A stretch of 13,205 nucleotides of DNA from Candidatus Segatella violae (GCA_002440225.1 DJSH01000035.1:1-13205); one strand, 5' to 3'; shown: positions 1 through 8,165, numbered from the stretch's first letter. Numbers and translations: made by a program. Notes: a model not told the origin generated them from the letters alone.

Positions 1-3000
1 CGGCGTTCACCGAACAGTTACATTTCAAGAGCAACTTTATAGTAAAATCTAGAAGTTTAGGCTCTTGCAAGAGCTTGGAATTGGAGGTGTTTCAAGTAGA
101 GCATTCTTCGCTAAATGATGCTCGTGTTGGATTGTCGAAAGATGCTTTCAAACTTCTTCTAGATCAGTCCTACTATAATTGTGCTTTGGTAGCATTTGTT
201 CCTCGGACTGGTTCTCAATGGAGATTGTCGCTAATACAAATGGAGACCGAGATGAATGAAGGTTCTTCACGCATTCAGCATGTTTATAGCAACCCACGTC
301 GCTATTCTTTTTTGTTAGGAGAAGGTGCGCATGTAAAGACTCCTCGTCAATTTTTGTTTGAGTTGGGACAAGTGCGTGAACGTAAGGATAAGAATAAAAG
401 ATACACACTAAAAGAAGATCTTTTTAGCCGATTTTCTGTTGAGGCATTGACTCAGCAGTTTTATGATAAGTTATACCATTGGTATCAGTGGGCTATTGAG
501 GAATCTACGGGGGTATATTTCCCTAACAAACCTGATACAGCTACAGATGATCGTGATGCCATCGGTAGCAATATGATTCGTTTGGTGACACGGTTGCTAT
601 TTGTTTGGTTTATCAAGCAGAAAGGGCTTGTGCCAGAGGAAATCTTCGATGAGCGTGAGTTGGATAAGATACTTGTTGATTTCAATCCAGAAGCTTCAGA
701 TTCCAGCAACTATTATAATGCCATTTTGCAAAACCTGTTTTTCGCTACCTTAAATAGCGAAATCACTAAGCGTGCCTTTACTAAGCCTGATTTTCAAGGT
801 GCGTCAAGCAGTTATGGTGTTAAAACACTATTTCGTGATAATAAAAATGAGAGAGACACTTTCTTTAAGATTAGCCATGAGGAGTTTTTGAAGCTATTTC
901 ATCATGTGCCTTATATGAACTGTGGACTGTTTGAGTGTCTTGACAAGTATTCACATTCAGACATAGGACAAGAGAAAGACTTGTTGCTTGATGGCTTTTC
1001 GACCAAGACTTGTAGAGATAATGAGACGGGGCACTACAAGTATAGAGCCTTTGTACCGAATTCATTGTTCTTTGCTCCAGAACATAAGGTGACTGTTACG
1101 ACAAGAGAAAAAGACAAAATAAAGAAAGAGGAAATCAAGGTACAAGGATTGATTACACTCTTGAAGGACTATAATTTTACGGTAGAAGAAAACACTCCTA
1201 CAGAAGTGCAAGTTTCGCTCGATCCAGAATTGTTAGGACGTGTATTTGAGAATCTTCTGGCAGCTTACAATCCAGAGACTGGTGACTCTGTGCGTAAATC
1301 TACAGGCTCATTCTATACTCCTCGTGAAATCGTAGAGTATATGGTAAATGAAAGTTTAATAGAATATCTAAAGTCGAAGGTAGATAATGGCAAGACATTG
1401 GAGGGTGAATTCAGAAAGTTGGTAGATTATCAAGACCATGATGTTGCTATTTCTGATGCTCAGAAAGAGGAGTGCTTAAAGGCTCTTTATGACTGTAAGG
1501 TACTTGACCCGGCTTGTGGTTCTGGGGCATTTCCTATGGGAATGCTTCAGCAGATGGTGCATATTATCAAACAGCTTGATTCACAGAATGATAAGTGGCA
1601 TCAAATCGTCCTTGATAAAGCGGCGGAAGAGAGCAGAAAAGCTTTCCAAAACGAGAATAACGAAACTCGTAAAAAGAAACTCAATGAGATTGACGAGGAG
1701 TTTAATGACGATATGACTAATCCAGACTATAAGCGTAAGCTCTACATTATTCAGAATTGCATTTATGGTGTAGACATTCAACCTATCGCCATGCTTATTT
1801 GCAAGCTTCGTTTCTTTATCTCTTTGGTCTGTGAGCAGGATAAGATTGATTTCAATAAACCAGAAAGCAATTTTGGTATCAATACTCTGCCTAATCTTGA
1901 GACGAAGTTTGTCTCTGCCAATACTTTGTTATCACCAGCTATTAACGGATATACTGGAGATTGGACTGTAGATGAACATTTGGCTAAATTAAAGGAGGAC
2001 TTGCTTGAGATTCGCATGCGCCATTTTAAGGTCAAAACACAAATGTCTAAGCAAAAGAATAGAGGCAAAGATGAGGCTAAGAGAAAGGAGATATTGGAGT
2101 ATATTGTAAATTCAGCTTCCACACCTGATGAGGATTTGATTAAGCGAAATAAGGATTTGATCAAAGAGTATTTTTCAGAATTGGACAAATATCGAGAAAA
2201 GAAGATGAAACCTGTAAAGGTTCCTATGAGCTTATGGGGAGAGGAACAAGAGGTCTTGATGGATGAAAATGCTTCAAAACGCAGAGAATACCAGGATAGA
2301 ATAAAAGCTTGTGAATCTGAGATAAAGCGCGAGGAAAACAAGAAGAATCCTGTTGGTTTTGAGGCTGCTGTGCAACAAGTCACAGAATGGAATCCTTATG
2401 ACCAGAATGCATCTGCTCCTTTCTTCTCTCCAGAATGGATGTTTGGTATGACGGATGGGTTTGATGTTGTGATTGGTAATCCACCTTATATCCAGTTGCA
2501 AGCGGATAGAAGTAAGCTAGCTAGATTGTATGCTCCGTGTGGTTTTGATACCTTCAAGGGTTCGGGCGACATTTATTGTTTGTTTTATGAGAAGGGAAAC
2601 TATCTGCTTAAAGATGGTGGGTTGCTTTGTTTTATCACCTCAAATAAATGGATGCGAGCTGGCTATGGTGATTTGTTGCGCAAATATTTGACAGCCAAGA
2701 CAGCCCCTACCATGGTAATAGATTTTGGGGAAACTCATGTCTTTGATGCTATGGTGATGACAAATATTTTGATGTTCAAGAAAGAGAGGAACAATTTTGG
2801 TTTGTGTGCAACACAAGTTAAGGAGGACTTTGTAAATCGAAATGCAATCAATCAGTATGTGGAGGCTCATCATATCTTCTGCCATTTTGAAGGGGATGAG
2901 TCTTGGGTTATTATGCCTGATGAAATGCGTGCTTTAAAAAAGAAAGTGGAGGCAAAAGGCGTTTCTCTAGAAAAATGGAAGATTGATATTTATAGAGGTG

Positions 3001-3797
3001 TTCTAACTGGCTTTGATAAGGCTTTTTGGATAACTTCTGAGGAGCGTGAAGAAATTCTTGAATCGTGTGAAACGAAACAAGAAAAGAAACTTACGGAGGC
3101 TATAATTAAGCCATTACTGAGAGGTAAGGATATTAGAAAGTATGGATGCCAATGGGCAGAATTGTGGTTGATAGGCACTTTCCCTTCTAAAAAAATTGAT
3201 ATAAAAAATGTTCCATCAATACGAAAGCACTTATTGACTTTTACAAAAGAAAGACTAGAACAGACTGGTAAAAAGTATATTGTAAATGGGGAAGAAATCA
3301 AATCTCGTAAAAAGACTAATGGAGAATGGTTTGAGACACAAGATAGCATAACATATTGGAAAAAATTTGAAGGAACAAAGATAGTTTATCCAGAAACCTC
3401 CAAGTTTTTGCCTTTCTATTATGATGAAGGTGAATTTTATGCGAATAAAACTTGCTTTATAATGACAGGTGAGCATTTATGTTATTTGACTGCAATTTTT
3501 AATTCGTCTCTCTTTAAATATTGCTTTAGAGAAAACTTCCCTGTGTTATTTGGTGGAGCTCGTGGATTAAGTAAACAGTTTTTTGAAGAACTGCCGATAA
3601 TGAAAGTAGATGATAAAACAGAATTAGAATTTCATGACTTGGTACAAGATATTCAGAACGATTTCTCGCGTGAAAAAGCTAAGGAGATTGATAACAAAAT
3701 ATTCGATTTGTATGGTTTAAACGAACATGAGAGACAACTTGTCGGATATATTGATTATCACGATTCTATTGAGAATAATGAAAAGAATAAAAACTAA
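1..3797 (+). CDS. Eco57I-like (type IIG) restriction-modification protein, 5' partial
   Basis: This is probably a fused restriction endonuclease and N6-adenine DNA methyltransferase that protects host DNA and cuts unmodified phage DNA. The adenine-MTase motifs are clear: motif I DPACGSGAF at 1506-1532 (SAM binding) and the catalytic NPPY at 2478-2489 (adenine flipping and methylation). Between them is GVDIQPIA (around 1766-1790), typical of Eco57I-type enzymes. A lysine- and glutamate-rich, probably helical insert covers roughly 2000-2340. The region after about 2930 should be the target-recognition domain. The frame is open through the left edge (first complete codon at 3) with no stop, so the TTG at 75 is not a credible start and more than 1,265 residues belong to the protein. 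The missing N-terminus would be expected to carry the nuclease domain. It ends 12 bp before the AIPR gene. BREX PglX is a related alternative, but the motif context fits Eco57I better. Family sure; cutting activity not shown. Confidence 0.88.
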   Translation, partial: AFTEQLHFKSNFIVKSRSLGSCKSLELEVFQVEHSSLNDARVGLSKDAFKLLLDQSYYNCALVAFVPRTGSQWRLSLIQMETEMNEGSSRIQHVYSNPRRYSFLLGEGAHVKTPRQFLFELGQVRERKDKNKRYTLKEDLFSRFSVEALTQQFYDKLYHWYQWAIEESTGVYFPNKPDTATDDRDAIGSNMIRLVTRLLFVWFIKQKGLVPEEIFDERELDKILVDFNPEASDSSNYYNAILQNLFFATLNSEITKRAFTKPDFQGASSSYGVKTLFRDNKNERDTFFKISHEEFLKLFHHVPYMNCGLFECLDKYSHSDIGQEKDLLLDGFSTKTCRDNETGHYKYRAFVPNSLFFAPEHKVTVTTREKDKIKKEEIKVQGLITLLKDYNFTVEENTPTEVQVSLDPELLGRVFENLLAAYNPETGDSVRKSTGSFYTPREIVEYMVNESLIEYLKSKVDNGKTLEGEFRKLVDYQDHDVAISDAQKEECLKALYDCKVLDPACGSGAFPMGMLQQMVHIIKQLDSQNDKWHQIVLDKAAEESRKAFQNENNETRKKKLNEIDEEFNDDMTNPDYKRKLYIIQNCIYGVDIQPIAMLICKLRFFISLVCEQDKIDFNKPESNFGINTLPNLETKFVSANTLLSPAINGYTGDWTVDEHLAKLKEDLLEIRMRHFKVKTQMSKQKNRGKDEAKRKEILEYIVNSASTPDEDLIKRNKDLIKEYFSELDKYREKKMKPVKVPMSLWGEEQEVLMDENASKRREYQDRIKACESEIKREENKKNPVGFEAAVQQVTEWNPYDQNASAPFFSPEWMFGMTDGFDVVIGNPPYIQLQADRSKLARLYAPCGFDTFKGSGDIYCLFYEKGNYLLKDGGLLCFITSNKWMRAGYGDLLRKYLTAKTAPTMVIDFGETHVFDAMVMTNILMFKKERNNFGLCATQVKEDFVNRNAINQYVEAHHIFCHFEGDESWVIMPDEMRALKKKVEAKGVSLEKWKIDIYRGVLTGFDKAFWITSEEREEILESCETKQEKKLTEAIIKPLLRGKDIRKYGCQWAELWLIGTFPSKKIDIKNVPSIRKHLLTFTKERLEQTGKKYIVNGEEIKSRKKTNGEWFETQDSITYWKKFEGTKIVYPETSKFLPFYYDEGEFYANKTCFIMTGEHLCYLTAIFNSSLFKYCFRENFPVLFGGARGLSKQFFEELPIMKVDDKTELEFHDLVQDIQNDFSREKAKEIDNKIFDLYGLNEHERQLVGYIDYHDSIENNEKNKN

Positions 3798-3809
3798 CAA
3801 TTTTAAGAT

Positions 3810-5669
3810 ATGGACAATTTAAAGAGTTACTTAGACGTACTGGAAGAAATGACGGTACAAACCATAGAGACAGAGCAGATTGGTAGCCGTGAAGATGCTT
3901 TCACAGCTTATGTCCTCTCACAGATAGCAACAAAGGTGTCTGCCGAGAATTATGTGGTGTGCCATGCGAGCATCAAGAGTTCTTCTGGCAACTTCTTGGG
4001 AGAAATTTCTGCATACAATGAGAGCGCCAACCAGGAAGTCCTTACTTTGTTTTATACAATCTATGAGACAAACACAAGTGACGTCAAGGTGTTGAGCGAT
4101 ACAGATGTACAGTATGCTTGGGCTCGTCTTCAGGGATTCTATGACAAGGCAATTCGTAATGCTGCCGTTGATATGAAAGATGATGATCCTGCTTATGAAG
4201 TTTGCAAGATGATAGACAACAACAAGAATCTGTACAAAACAGTTAGATTCTATATCCTCTCAAACTGCTCTATCAAGAAGTCGGCACCTAAGAAAATCCG
4301 CATTCGTGACAAGGAGACCGATAGCAATATCTGGGATTTGAAGAAATTGATGGGTAATCTCACTGATACCACTAATCATGTGGAGATAGACATCGATTTT
4401 GAAAATGATGAGGACTATCAGTATAAGATACCATATATTCAAATGGAATCCACAGACCATTCAGAATATAAATGTTTGCTGATGATGTTCCCAGCCAAAC
4501 TTTTGTTCAAATTATACAGAAAATGGAATACTGACCTTCTGCTCTATAATGTGCGCTATTGGTTGACCTTCAAGAAAACCAAGCGCAAGCATACCAATGC
4601 TGATATCAGAGATACGCTGAGAAATAATCCTCAGATGTTCTTGGCATATAATAATGGTATTACTGCCATTGCTTCTGGCGTGGAATTAGCTCCATTTGGA
4701 GAAGCCACTATGGTTGGTGAGGTAAATCAAGGTGTCATTTCATCTAACGATATGGTGTCAAGTGGTATTTTGAAAGGTATTCGTAACTTTCAAATAGTGA
4801 ATGGTGGTCAGACCACGGCCTCTATTTTTCGTGCTAAAGATGCCGAAACTGCTGCAATCAACTTGAATGGTGTCTTCGTTCAAGTTAAGCTTATTGTAAT
4901 AGGAGTAAACCAAAGTGTAAACGAATTGGCTAGTAAGATTTCACGTAGTTCTAACAGTCAGAATGCTGTCAAGGATTCTGATTTCAGCGTGAGTGAGCAA
5001 TTTAATACGAAGATGCAAGAATTGTCTCGCAAATTAGTTATTCCTAATGACAGGGGCGATGTTACCTATTGGTATTATGAGCGTATTCGTGGTCAGTTTG
5101 AGGAAGAGCGAAATCGCCTTAAGAGAAAAGATGAGAAGGATGCCTTCTTGACGAAGTACCCTAAGCAATGTCGTTTTACAAAGGAGAATATGGCGATAGC
5201 TCACAAGAGCTGGGAAGGAGCACCTGGTGATGCTGTCAAGGGAGCGGGCACCACGTATGATGCATTTATTACAGACGTAATCAATTCCGGTTTGGTTCCA
5301 GACGAGAATTACTTCAAGTCAACGGTAGGTTTGCTTATCATCTACAATTACTTAAAGTCTCGCAAGGAGAATAAAATGTATAAGAATGGTAAGGCACCTG
5401 TCATTGCTTACACGATGGCATTGCTCCATTACATCACATTCGAAGATTTCTCTTTACTTGACCTTTGGGATAAGCAGGAATTGAGTGATGATCAGAAAGA
5501 GGCTCTTGATGAACTAGCCGAAAAGGTGTTTCAGATGTTGTCGCAGATAGCTAATGATGAAATGACATCAGTATTGTCTGTCAGCAAGCGTAAAGGAGTG
5601 TTTGAGGAAATCAAGCAAAAATTTTCTGGAGACGAATTCTATACGCTAAGGAAGCTCGCATTAGGATAA
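3810..5669 (+). CDS. AIPR-family protein (abortive-infection phage resistance family)
   Basis: This 619-aa protein belongs to the AIPR family, which is named for phage abortive infection and is often found beside restriction-modification genes; its biochemical activity is not settled. The diagnostic conserved blocks are in order: FLAYNNGI (residues 277-284), FQIVNGGQTT (327-336) and an S-NSQNAV block (about 380-387). The N-terminal part has the GEISAYNE-type strand (about 64-71) followed by a hydrophobic helix, as is usual in the family. The C-terminal third is mostly charged and helical. No signal peptide or membrane segment is seen. The ATG at 3810 lies 12 bp after the methyltransferase stop, with an A/T-rich leader and no Shine-Dalgarno, which is normal in Bacteroidota. 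The spacing implies co-transcription and a joint role with the upstream enzyme. Full length for the family, with no frameshift seen. Family assignment is strong; its mode of action is inference. Confidence 0.9.
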   Translation: MDNLKSYLDVLEEMTVQTIETEQIGSREDAFTAYVLSQIATKVSAENYVVCHASIKSSSGNFLGEISAYNESANQEVLTLFYTIYETNTSDVKVLSDTDVQYAWARLQGFYDKAIRNAAVDMKDDDPAYEVCKMIDNNKNLYKTVRFYILSNCSIKKSAPKKIRIRDKETDSNIWDLKKLMGNLTDTTNHVEIDIDFENDEDYQYKIPYIQMESTDHSEYKCLLMMFPAKLLFKLYRKWNTDLLLYNVRYWLTFKKTKRKHTNADIRDTLRNNPQMFLAYNNGITAIASGVELAPFGEATMVGEVNQGVISSNDMVSSGILKGIRNFQIVNGGQTTASIFRAKDAETAAINLNGVFVQVKLIVIGVNQSVNELASKISRSSNSQNAVKDSDFSVSEQFNTKMQELSRKLVIPNDRGDVTYWYYERIRGQFEEERNRLKRKDEKDAFLTKYPKQCRFTKENMAIAHKSWEGAPGDAVKGAGTTYDAFITDVINSGLVPDENYFKSTVGLLIIYNYLKSRKENKMYKNGKAPVIAYTMALLHYITFEDFSLLDLWDKQELSDDQKEALDELAEKVFQMLSQIANDEMTSVLSVSKRKGVFEEIKQKFSGDEFYTLRKLALG

Positions 5670-5734
5670 GGATTGCTCAAAAAAAAGAGTAACTTATCAT
5701 GTTATATACTAATAATTAATAATGTGTAAGGGAT

Positions 5735-6160
5735 ATGTTAGAAGGATTCACAAAAGAAGAATTGGAGGAATACAAGAAAGAGTGTCAAGAAAAGTATGAC
5801 AAACTTTTCAAAGAGACTTTGCAGAAGGCGCTAACGGGAGAGATAGGTACGAATACACAGATGATAGAGGAGCTGAAAGATCTCAATTGGCGTTATTGGG
5901 ATGAAATGAACGACTATACGGACGGATTTGTATCTGATTTTGATGGTGGATTTATCGAACACTTTGCTAATGCAGAGAAGGAAGGTAAAAACGTTATTCT
6001 TGAAGCGAAGGATTGTCTCGATTTTCTCGATATCGCAACTAAAGTCTTCAATAAAGAAGAGTGGCGTGATGAAAAGATGAATCTTGTTGATGAGTATGGA
6101 AATCGTCTGTCTCAAGATGGAGAACATCGTGTCTTTGAGGTAATAAAGGGTAATAAGTGA
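5735..6160 (+). CDS. hypothetical acidic protein, third gene of the defence cluster
   Basis: I do not recognise the 141-aa product. The N-terminal 35 residues or so are rich in Glu and Lys with a heptad-like pattern (probable helix or short coiled coil). An aromatic, acidic middle follows (LNWRYWDEMNDYTDGFVSDF, about residues 46-65), and then a mixed C-terminal part with a DCLDFLDIATKVF helix. There is no signal peptide, membrane segment or obvious catalytic motif. The ATG at 5735 follows a purine-rich stretch (AAGGGAT). It lies 65 bp after the AIPR stop on the same strand, and I see no terminator or good promoter between them, so co-transcription is plausible. It could be a small accessory or modulator protein of the defence pair, or an unrelated cargo gene. 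The reading frame is convincing; no function is assigned. Confidence 0.72.
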   Translation: MLEGFTKEELEEYKKECQEKYDKLFKETLQKALTGEIGTNTQMIEELKDLNWRYWDEMNDYTDGFVSDFDGGFIEHFANAEKEGKNVILEAKDCLDFLDIATKVFNKEEWRDEKMNLVDEYGNRLSQDGEHRVFEVIKGNK

Positions 6161-6290
6161 TGTAGTTTTAGGTGTCTGCGTTTTACATATTAACTCCCTA
6201 TATAATTAGTTCATTAAGAGCTGTATTATATGGAGAGTAATGCAAAAGAAAATGATTTTATCGCTTATCCCATTAAAAGTCCTCCAAATA

Positions 6291-6322
6291 TTTGGCAGTT
6301 TCTGATAATTGTCTTATCTTTG
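6291..6322 (+). promoter_or_regulatory. Bacteroidota-type promoter of the Rpn-family gene
   Basis: TTTG at 6291-6294 is followed after 20 bp by TATCTTTG at 6315-6322, an exact match to the Bacteroidota -33/-7 consensus (TTTG-N19-21-TAnnTTTG). The start codon is 25 bp downstream, so the leader would be very short. The -33 box overlaps the perfect 12-bp palindrome CCAAATATTTGG (6284-6295), which could be a regulator site. Confidence 0.8.
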
Positions 6323-6347
6323 CCATCGGATTTAATGACAATAGGTT

Positions 6348-7235
6348 ATGAAACAGGCAGAAGAACGATATATCAGCTTGCTTACCGACTTTGGTTTCAA
6401 GCGCATCTTTGGTACAGCTCCCAACAAGGACTTGCTCATCAACTTCTTGAACGCTTTGTTTAAGAAGGAGCAGGTGATTACGGACGTGAAGTACTTGAAT
6501 AGTGAGAAGGTGGGTGATGTCTATACGGATAGAAAGGCTATCTTCGACGTTTACTGTGAGAATGAAAAGGGTGAGAAGTTTATCGTAGAGATGCAGAATG
6601 CATACCAGAAGTATTTCAAGGACAGGTCTCTTTATTACGCTACCTTCCCTATTAAGGAACAGGCTCCGAAATCGGCAGACTGGGACTTCAAGTTGCAGCA
6701 TGTGTATGTGGTGGCGTTGCTTAACTTCGATATGCAGGATGAGGCTTTCGACAAAAGAAAGATATCCCATGATGTTGGGTTGCTTGACAAGAAGACCAAG
6801 AAGGTGTTTAATGATAAGCTGACATTCAAGTATGTGGAGATTGCGAAGTTTGACAAGCCTTTGGATAAGCTTCGTACGCTCTATGACAAATGGTTGTTTG
6901 CCTTGAAGAATCTCTCTCGTTTGGAGAACCGACCAAAGGAACTGCGTGACAAAATCTTTGACAAGCTTTTTGCTGAGGCTGAGATAGCCAAGTTTTCTCG
7001 CAAGGAGTTGATGGAATACGAGGATAGCTTGAAGGCTTATCGTGACATCAAGAATTCGCTGGATACGGCTATTGAGAAAGGTAGAGCGGAAGGTAGGGCG
7101 GAAGGTAGGGCGGAAGGCAAGGCTGAGGCTAACTTTGAGACTGCCCGAAAAATGTTGGCTGATGGAATGCCTAATGATGTTGTCATGAAATATACTGGGC
7201 TTTCTGAAGATGATTTGAGAGACCTTAATAAATAA
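6348..7235 (+). CDS. Rpn/PD-(D/E)XK nuclease family 'transposase' protein
   Basis: This 295-aa protein belongs to the large Bacteroidota family annotated as Rpn-type recombination-promoting nuclease / PD-(D/E)XK nuclease family transposase. Related E. coli Rpn proteins are DNA endonucleases that promote RecA-independent recombination. The sequence shows the N-terminal TDFGFKRIFG block (residues 13-22). The nuclease core follows as D67 in AIFDVYC and E81-x-Q83 in FIVEMQ, the ExQ form of the ExK motif. The C-terminus has the family's GRAEGRAEG-type low-complexity stretch (about 245-260) and a short helical tail ending SEDDLRDLNK. The ATG at 6348 sits just after a strong promoter; the longer overlapping frame from 6230 would cover that promoter and is rejected. 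It stands alone, with no terminal inverted repeats seen nearby, so I do not call it an insertion sequence. Family assignment is strong; real mobility is doubtful. Confidence 0.87.
   Translation: MKQAEERYISLLTDFGFKRIFGTAPNKDLLINFLNALFKKEQVITDVKYLNSEKVGDVYTDRKAIFDVYCENEKGEKFIVEMQNAYQKYFKDRSLYYATFPIKEQAPKSADWDFKLQHVYVVALLNFDMQDEAFDKRKISHDVGLLDKKTKKVFNDKLTFKYVEIAKFDKPLDKLRTLYDKWLFALKNLSRLENRPKELRDKIFDKLFAEAEIAKFSRKELMEYEDSLKAYRDIKNSLDTAIEKGRAEGRAEGRAEGKAEANFETARKMLADGMPNDVVMKYTGLSEDDLRDLNK
7080..7127 (+). repeat. 12-bp in-frame tandem repeat encoding GRAE units
   Basis: Four imperfect 12-bp units (7080, 7092, 7104, 7116) encode G-R-A-E three times and then G-K-A-E. Units two and three are identical (GGTAGGGCGGAA). 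The number of units could change by slippage without shifting the frame. This is the variable hinge typical of the Rpn-like family. Confidence 0.85.
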
Positions 7236-7324
7236 AAGTTGCTGAAAAATATCCCTCATTCCCTCACCAATGCATGGTATAGTGAATGTAAGAGTTTGAT
7301 AGATAGGAATATGCTATGATGAGT

Positions 7325-7376
7325 GATGGGTGATGGATGGCTAAAAAATGAAGCTATCCATCACCCATCGCCTTTT
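7325..7376 (+). terminator. long stem-loop, probable terminator of the Rpn-family gene
   Basis: An 18-bp stem (7325-7342 paired with 7352-7369) with a single G-T wobble and a 9-nt A-rich loop is followed by GCCTTTTG. It starts 90 bp after the Rpn-family stop. The U-run is short, so termination is likely but not certain. In the other direction there is no T-run after the stem, so it is a weaker terminator for the flavodoxin transcript. The stem is made of GATGG/TGATGG-type repeats. Confidence 0.55.
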
Positions 7377-7445
7377 GATGGAGTATATATCTGCTGATAA
7401 ATTTAGCAATATCAGCTGCTAGGCATGTCAAAAAATCCCATTCGA

Positions 7446-7511
7446 GAGACGAATATTTTCATAGCCAGAGACGAACATTTTCCTCGAAGGGGACGAAATG
7501 TTTCATAGAAG
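7446..7511. repeat. three degenerate 22-bp tandem repeats
   Basis: Three units start at 7446, 7468 and 7490 with an exact 22-bp period. All share GACGAA at the same offset (7448, 7470, 7492). Units one and three also share a TTTCATAG block, and unit two has TTTCCTCG at that place. They lie just after the 3' end of the flavodoxin gene (in its direction). A regular spacing of about two helical turns could be a protein-binding array; a decayed repeat family is equally possible. Confidence 0.6.
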
Positions 7512-7542
7512 GGCATTTTTTGGCACAGTTTACTATGTCGGC

Positions 7543-8127
7543 TTATTTCTTTACCCAGGCATCCACTTCTTCCTGTGTGGCGCCATTGAGCAGCTTGCCG
7601 TCCTGCCAGTTTACCTCAGGATAGTCCTTGCGGAGGTTCTTGACGGAGTTCTTGATGTCGCTGCCGCCGGAGGTCATGAATGGGATGACGGTCTTTCCCT
7701 TCAAGCCGTATGCCTCTACGAAGGTGTTGATGAGGCGTGGGTGGGAGTTCCACCAGTTAGGGTAGCCGAGATAGATGACGTCGTACTGGTCGAGACTAGC
7801 CTTGGTCTTCTTGAAGGCTGGGCGCACCTTCGGGTCGTTGTTCTCCTTGCAGCAGCGGGAGGTCTTCACAGTCCAGTCGAGGTCGGCTGCCGAGTATTCC
7901 TTCTCTGGCTCAATCTTGTAGAGTTCGCCACCAGTGGCTGAGGCTATCATCTTTGCCACTCCCTCCGTGGTACCTGTAAAAGAGAGATAAGCCACGAGGG
8001 TCTTGCTGTCGGTTGCAGCTTTGCTTTCAGTTGTTTCCATATTCACGTTTCCTTTCTTGTTGGCGCAGGCGGTCATCGAGACGAAGAGACCGATGAGGGC
8101 TGCCATCATAAATACTATTTTCTTCAT
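7543..8127 (-). CDS. flavodoxin-like lipoprotein (Flavodoxin_4 family)
   Basis: This 194-aa exported flavodoxin-fold protein is likely an FMN-binding electron carrier or NAD(P)H-quinone-type reductase partner at the cell envelope. A signal peptide with a hydrophobic core (residues 4-18) ends in MTAC, where Cys21 is the probable lipidated residue. A polar linker (22-42) follows. The flavodoxin core begins TLVAYLSFTGTTEG, where SFTGTTEG (49-56) is the FMN phosphate-binding loop. YLGYPNWW (119-126) and the TSGGSDIKNS loop near 152-161 match the Flavodoxin_4 group. Its length suits a single flavodoxin domain plus a lipoprotein leader. It has its own TAACTTTG promoter element and does not share an operon with the ATPase, whose stop is 133 bp upstream. 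Two adjacent cysteines (92-93) are unusual. Family certain; redox partner unknown. Confidence 0.9.
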   Translation of the reverse strand: MKKIVFMMAALIGLFVSMTACANKKGNVNMETTESKAATDSKTLVAYLSFTGTTEGVAKMIASATGGELYKIEPEKEYSAADLDWTVKTSRCCKENNDPKVRPAFKKTKASLDQYDVIYLGYPNWWNSHPRLINTFVEAYGLKGKTVIPFMTSGGSDIKNSVKNLRKDYPEVNWQDGKLLNGATQEEVDAWVKK

Positions 8128-8165
8128 GTTGTCTTACTGATTTTATAAAGTTATGAATTCTGCTG

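Larger units (their letters stand above)
7236..7542. other. 307-bp non-coding gap between convergent genes
   Basis: No credible gene is seen on either strand. The gap separates the convergent Rpn-like gene (plus) and flavodoxin gene (minus). It holds a long hairpin (7325-7369), a small 7-bp-stem hairpin (GCTGATA at 7393-7399 with TATCAGC at 7410-7416) and three degenerate 22-bp repeats (7446-7511). Confidence 0.7.

Noticed and set aside
1778..2383. 201-aa antisense frame inside the methyltransferase gene
   Set aside because: Rich in Ser, Leu and Phe as expected of the complement of Lys/Glu-rich code; no motif.
1..3797. BREX PglX identity for the large methyltransferase
   Set aside because: No other BREX gene is in the window, the GSGAFPMG and GVDIQPIA blocks fit Eco57I-type enzymes, and AIPR is not a standard BREX component.
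6230..6463. 77-aa frame overlapping the start of the Rpn-family gene
   Set aside because: It spans the strong promoter at 6291-6322 and runs into the Rpn-family coding region in another frame; the composition is not protein-like.
6348..7235. Insertion sequence around the 'transposase' family gene
   Set aside because: No terminal inverted repeats or target duplication were seen at the edges; the family is nuclease-like and normally not a classical IS.
6273..7259. 328-aa antisense frame covering the whole Rpn-family gene
   Set aside because: It mirrors a gene with clear family motifs and has no recognisable domain or promoter; a shadow frame.
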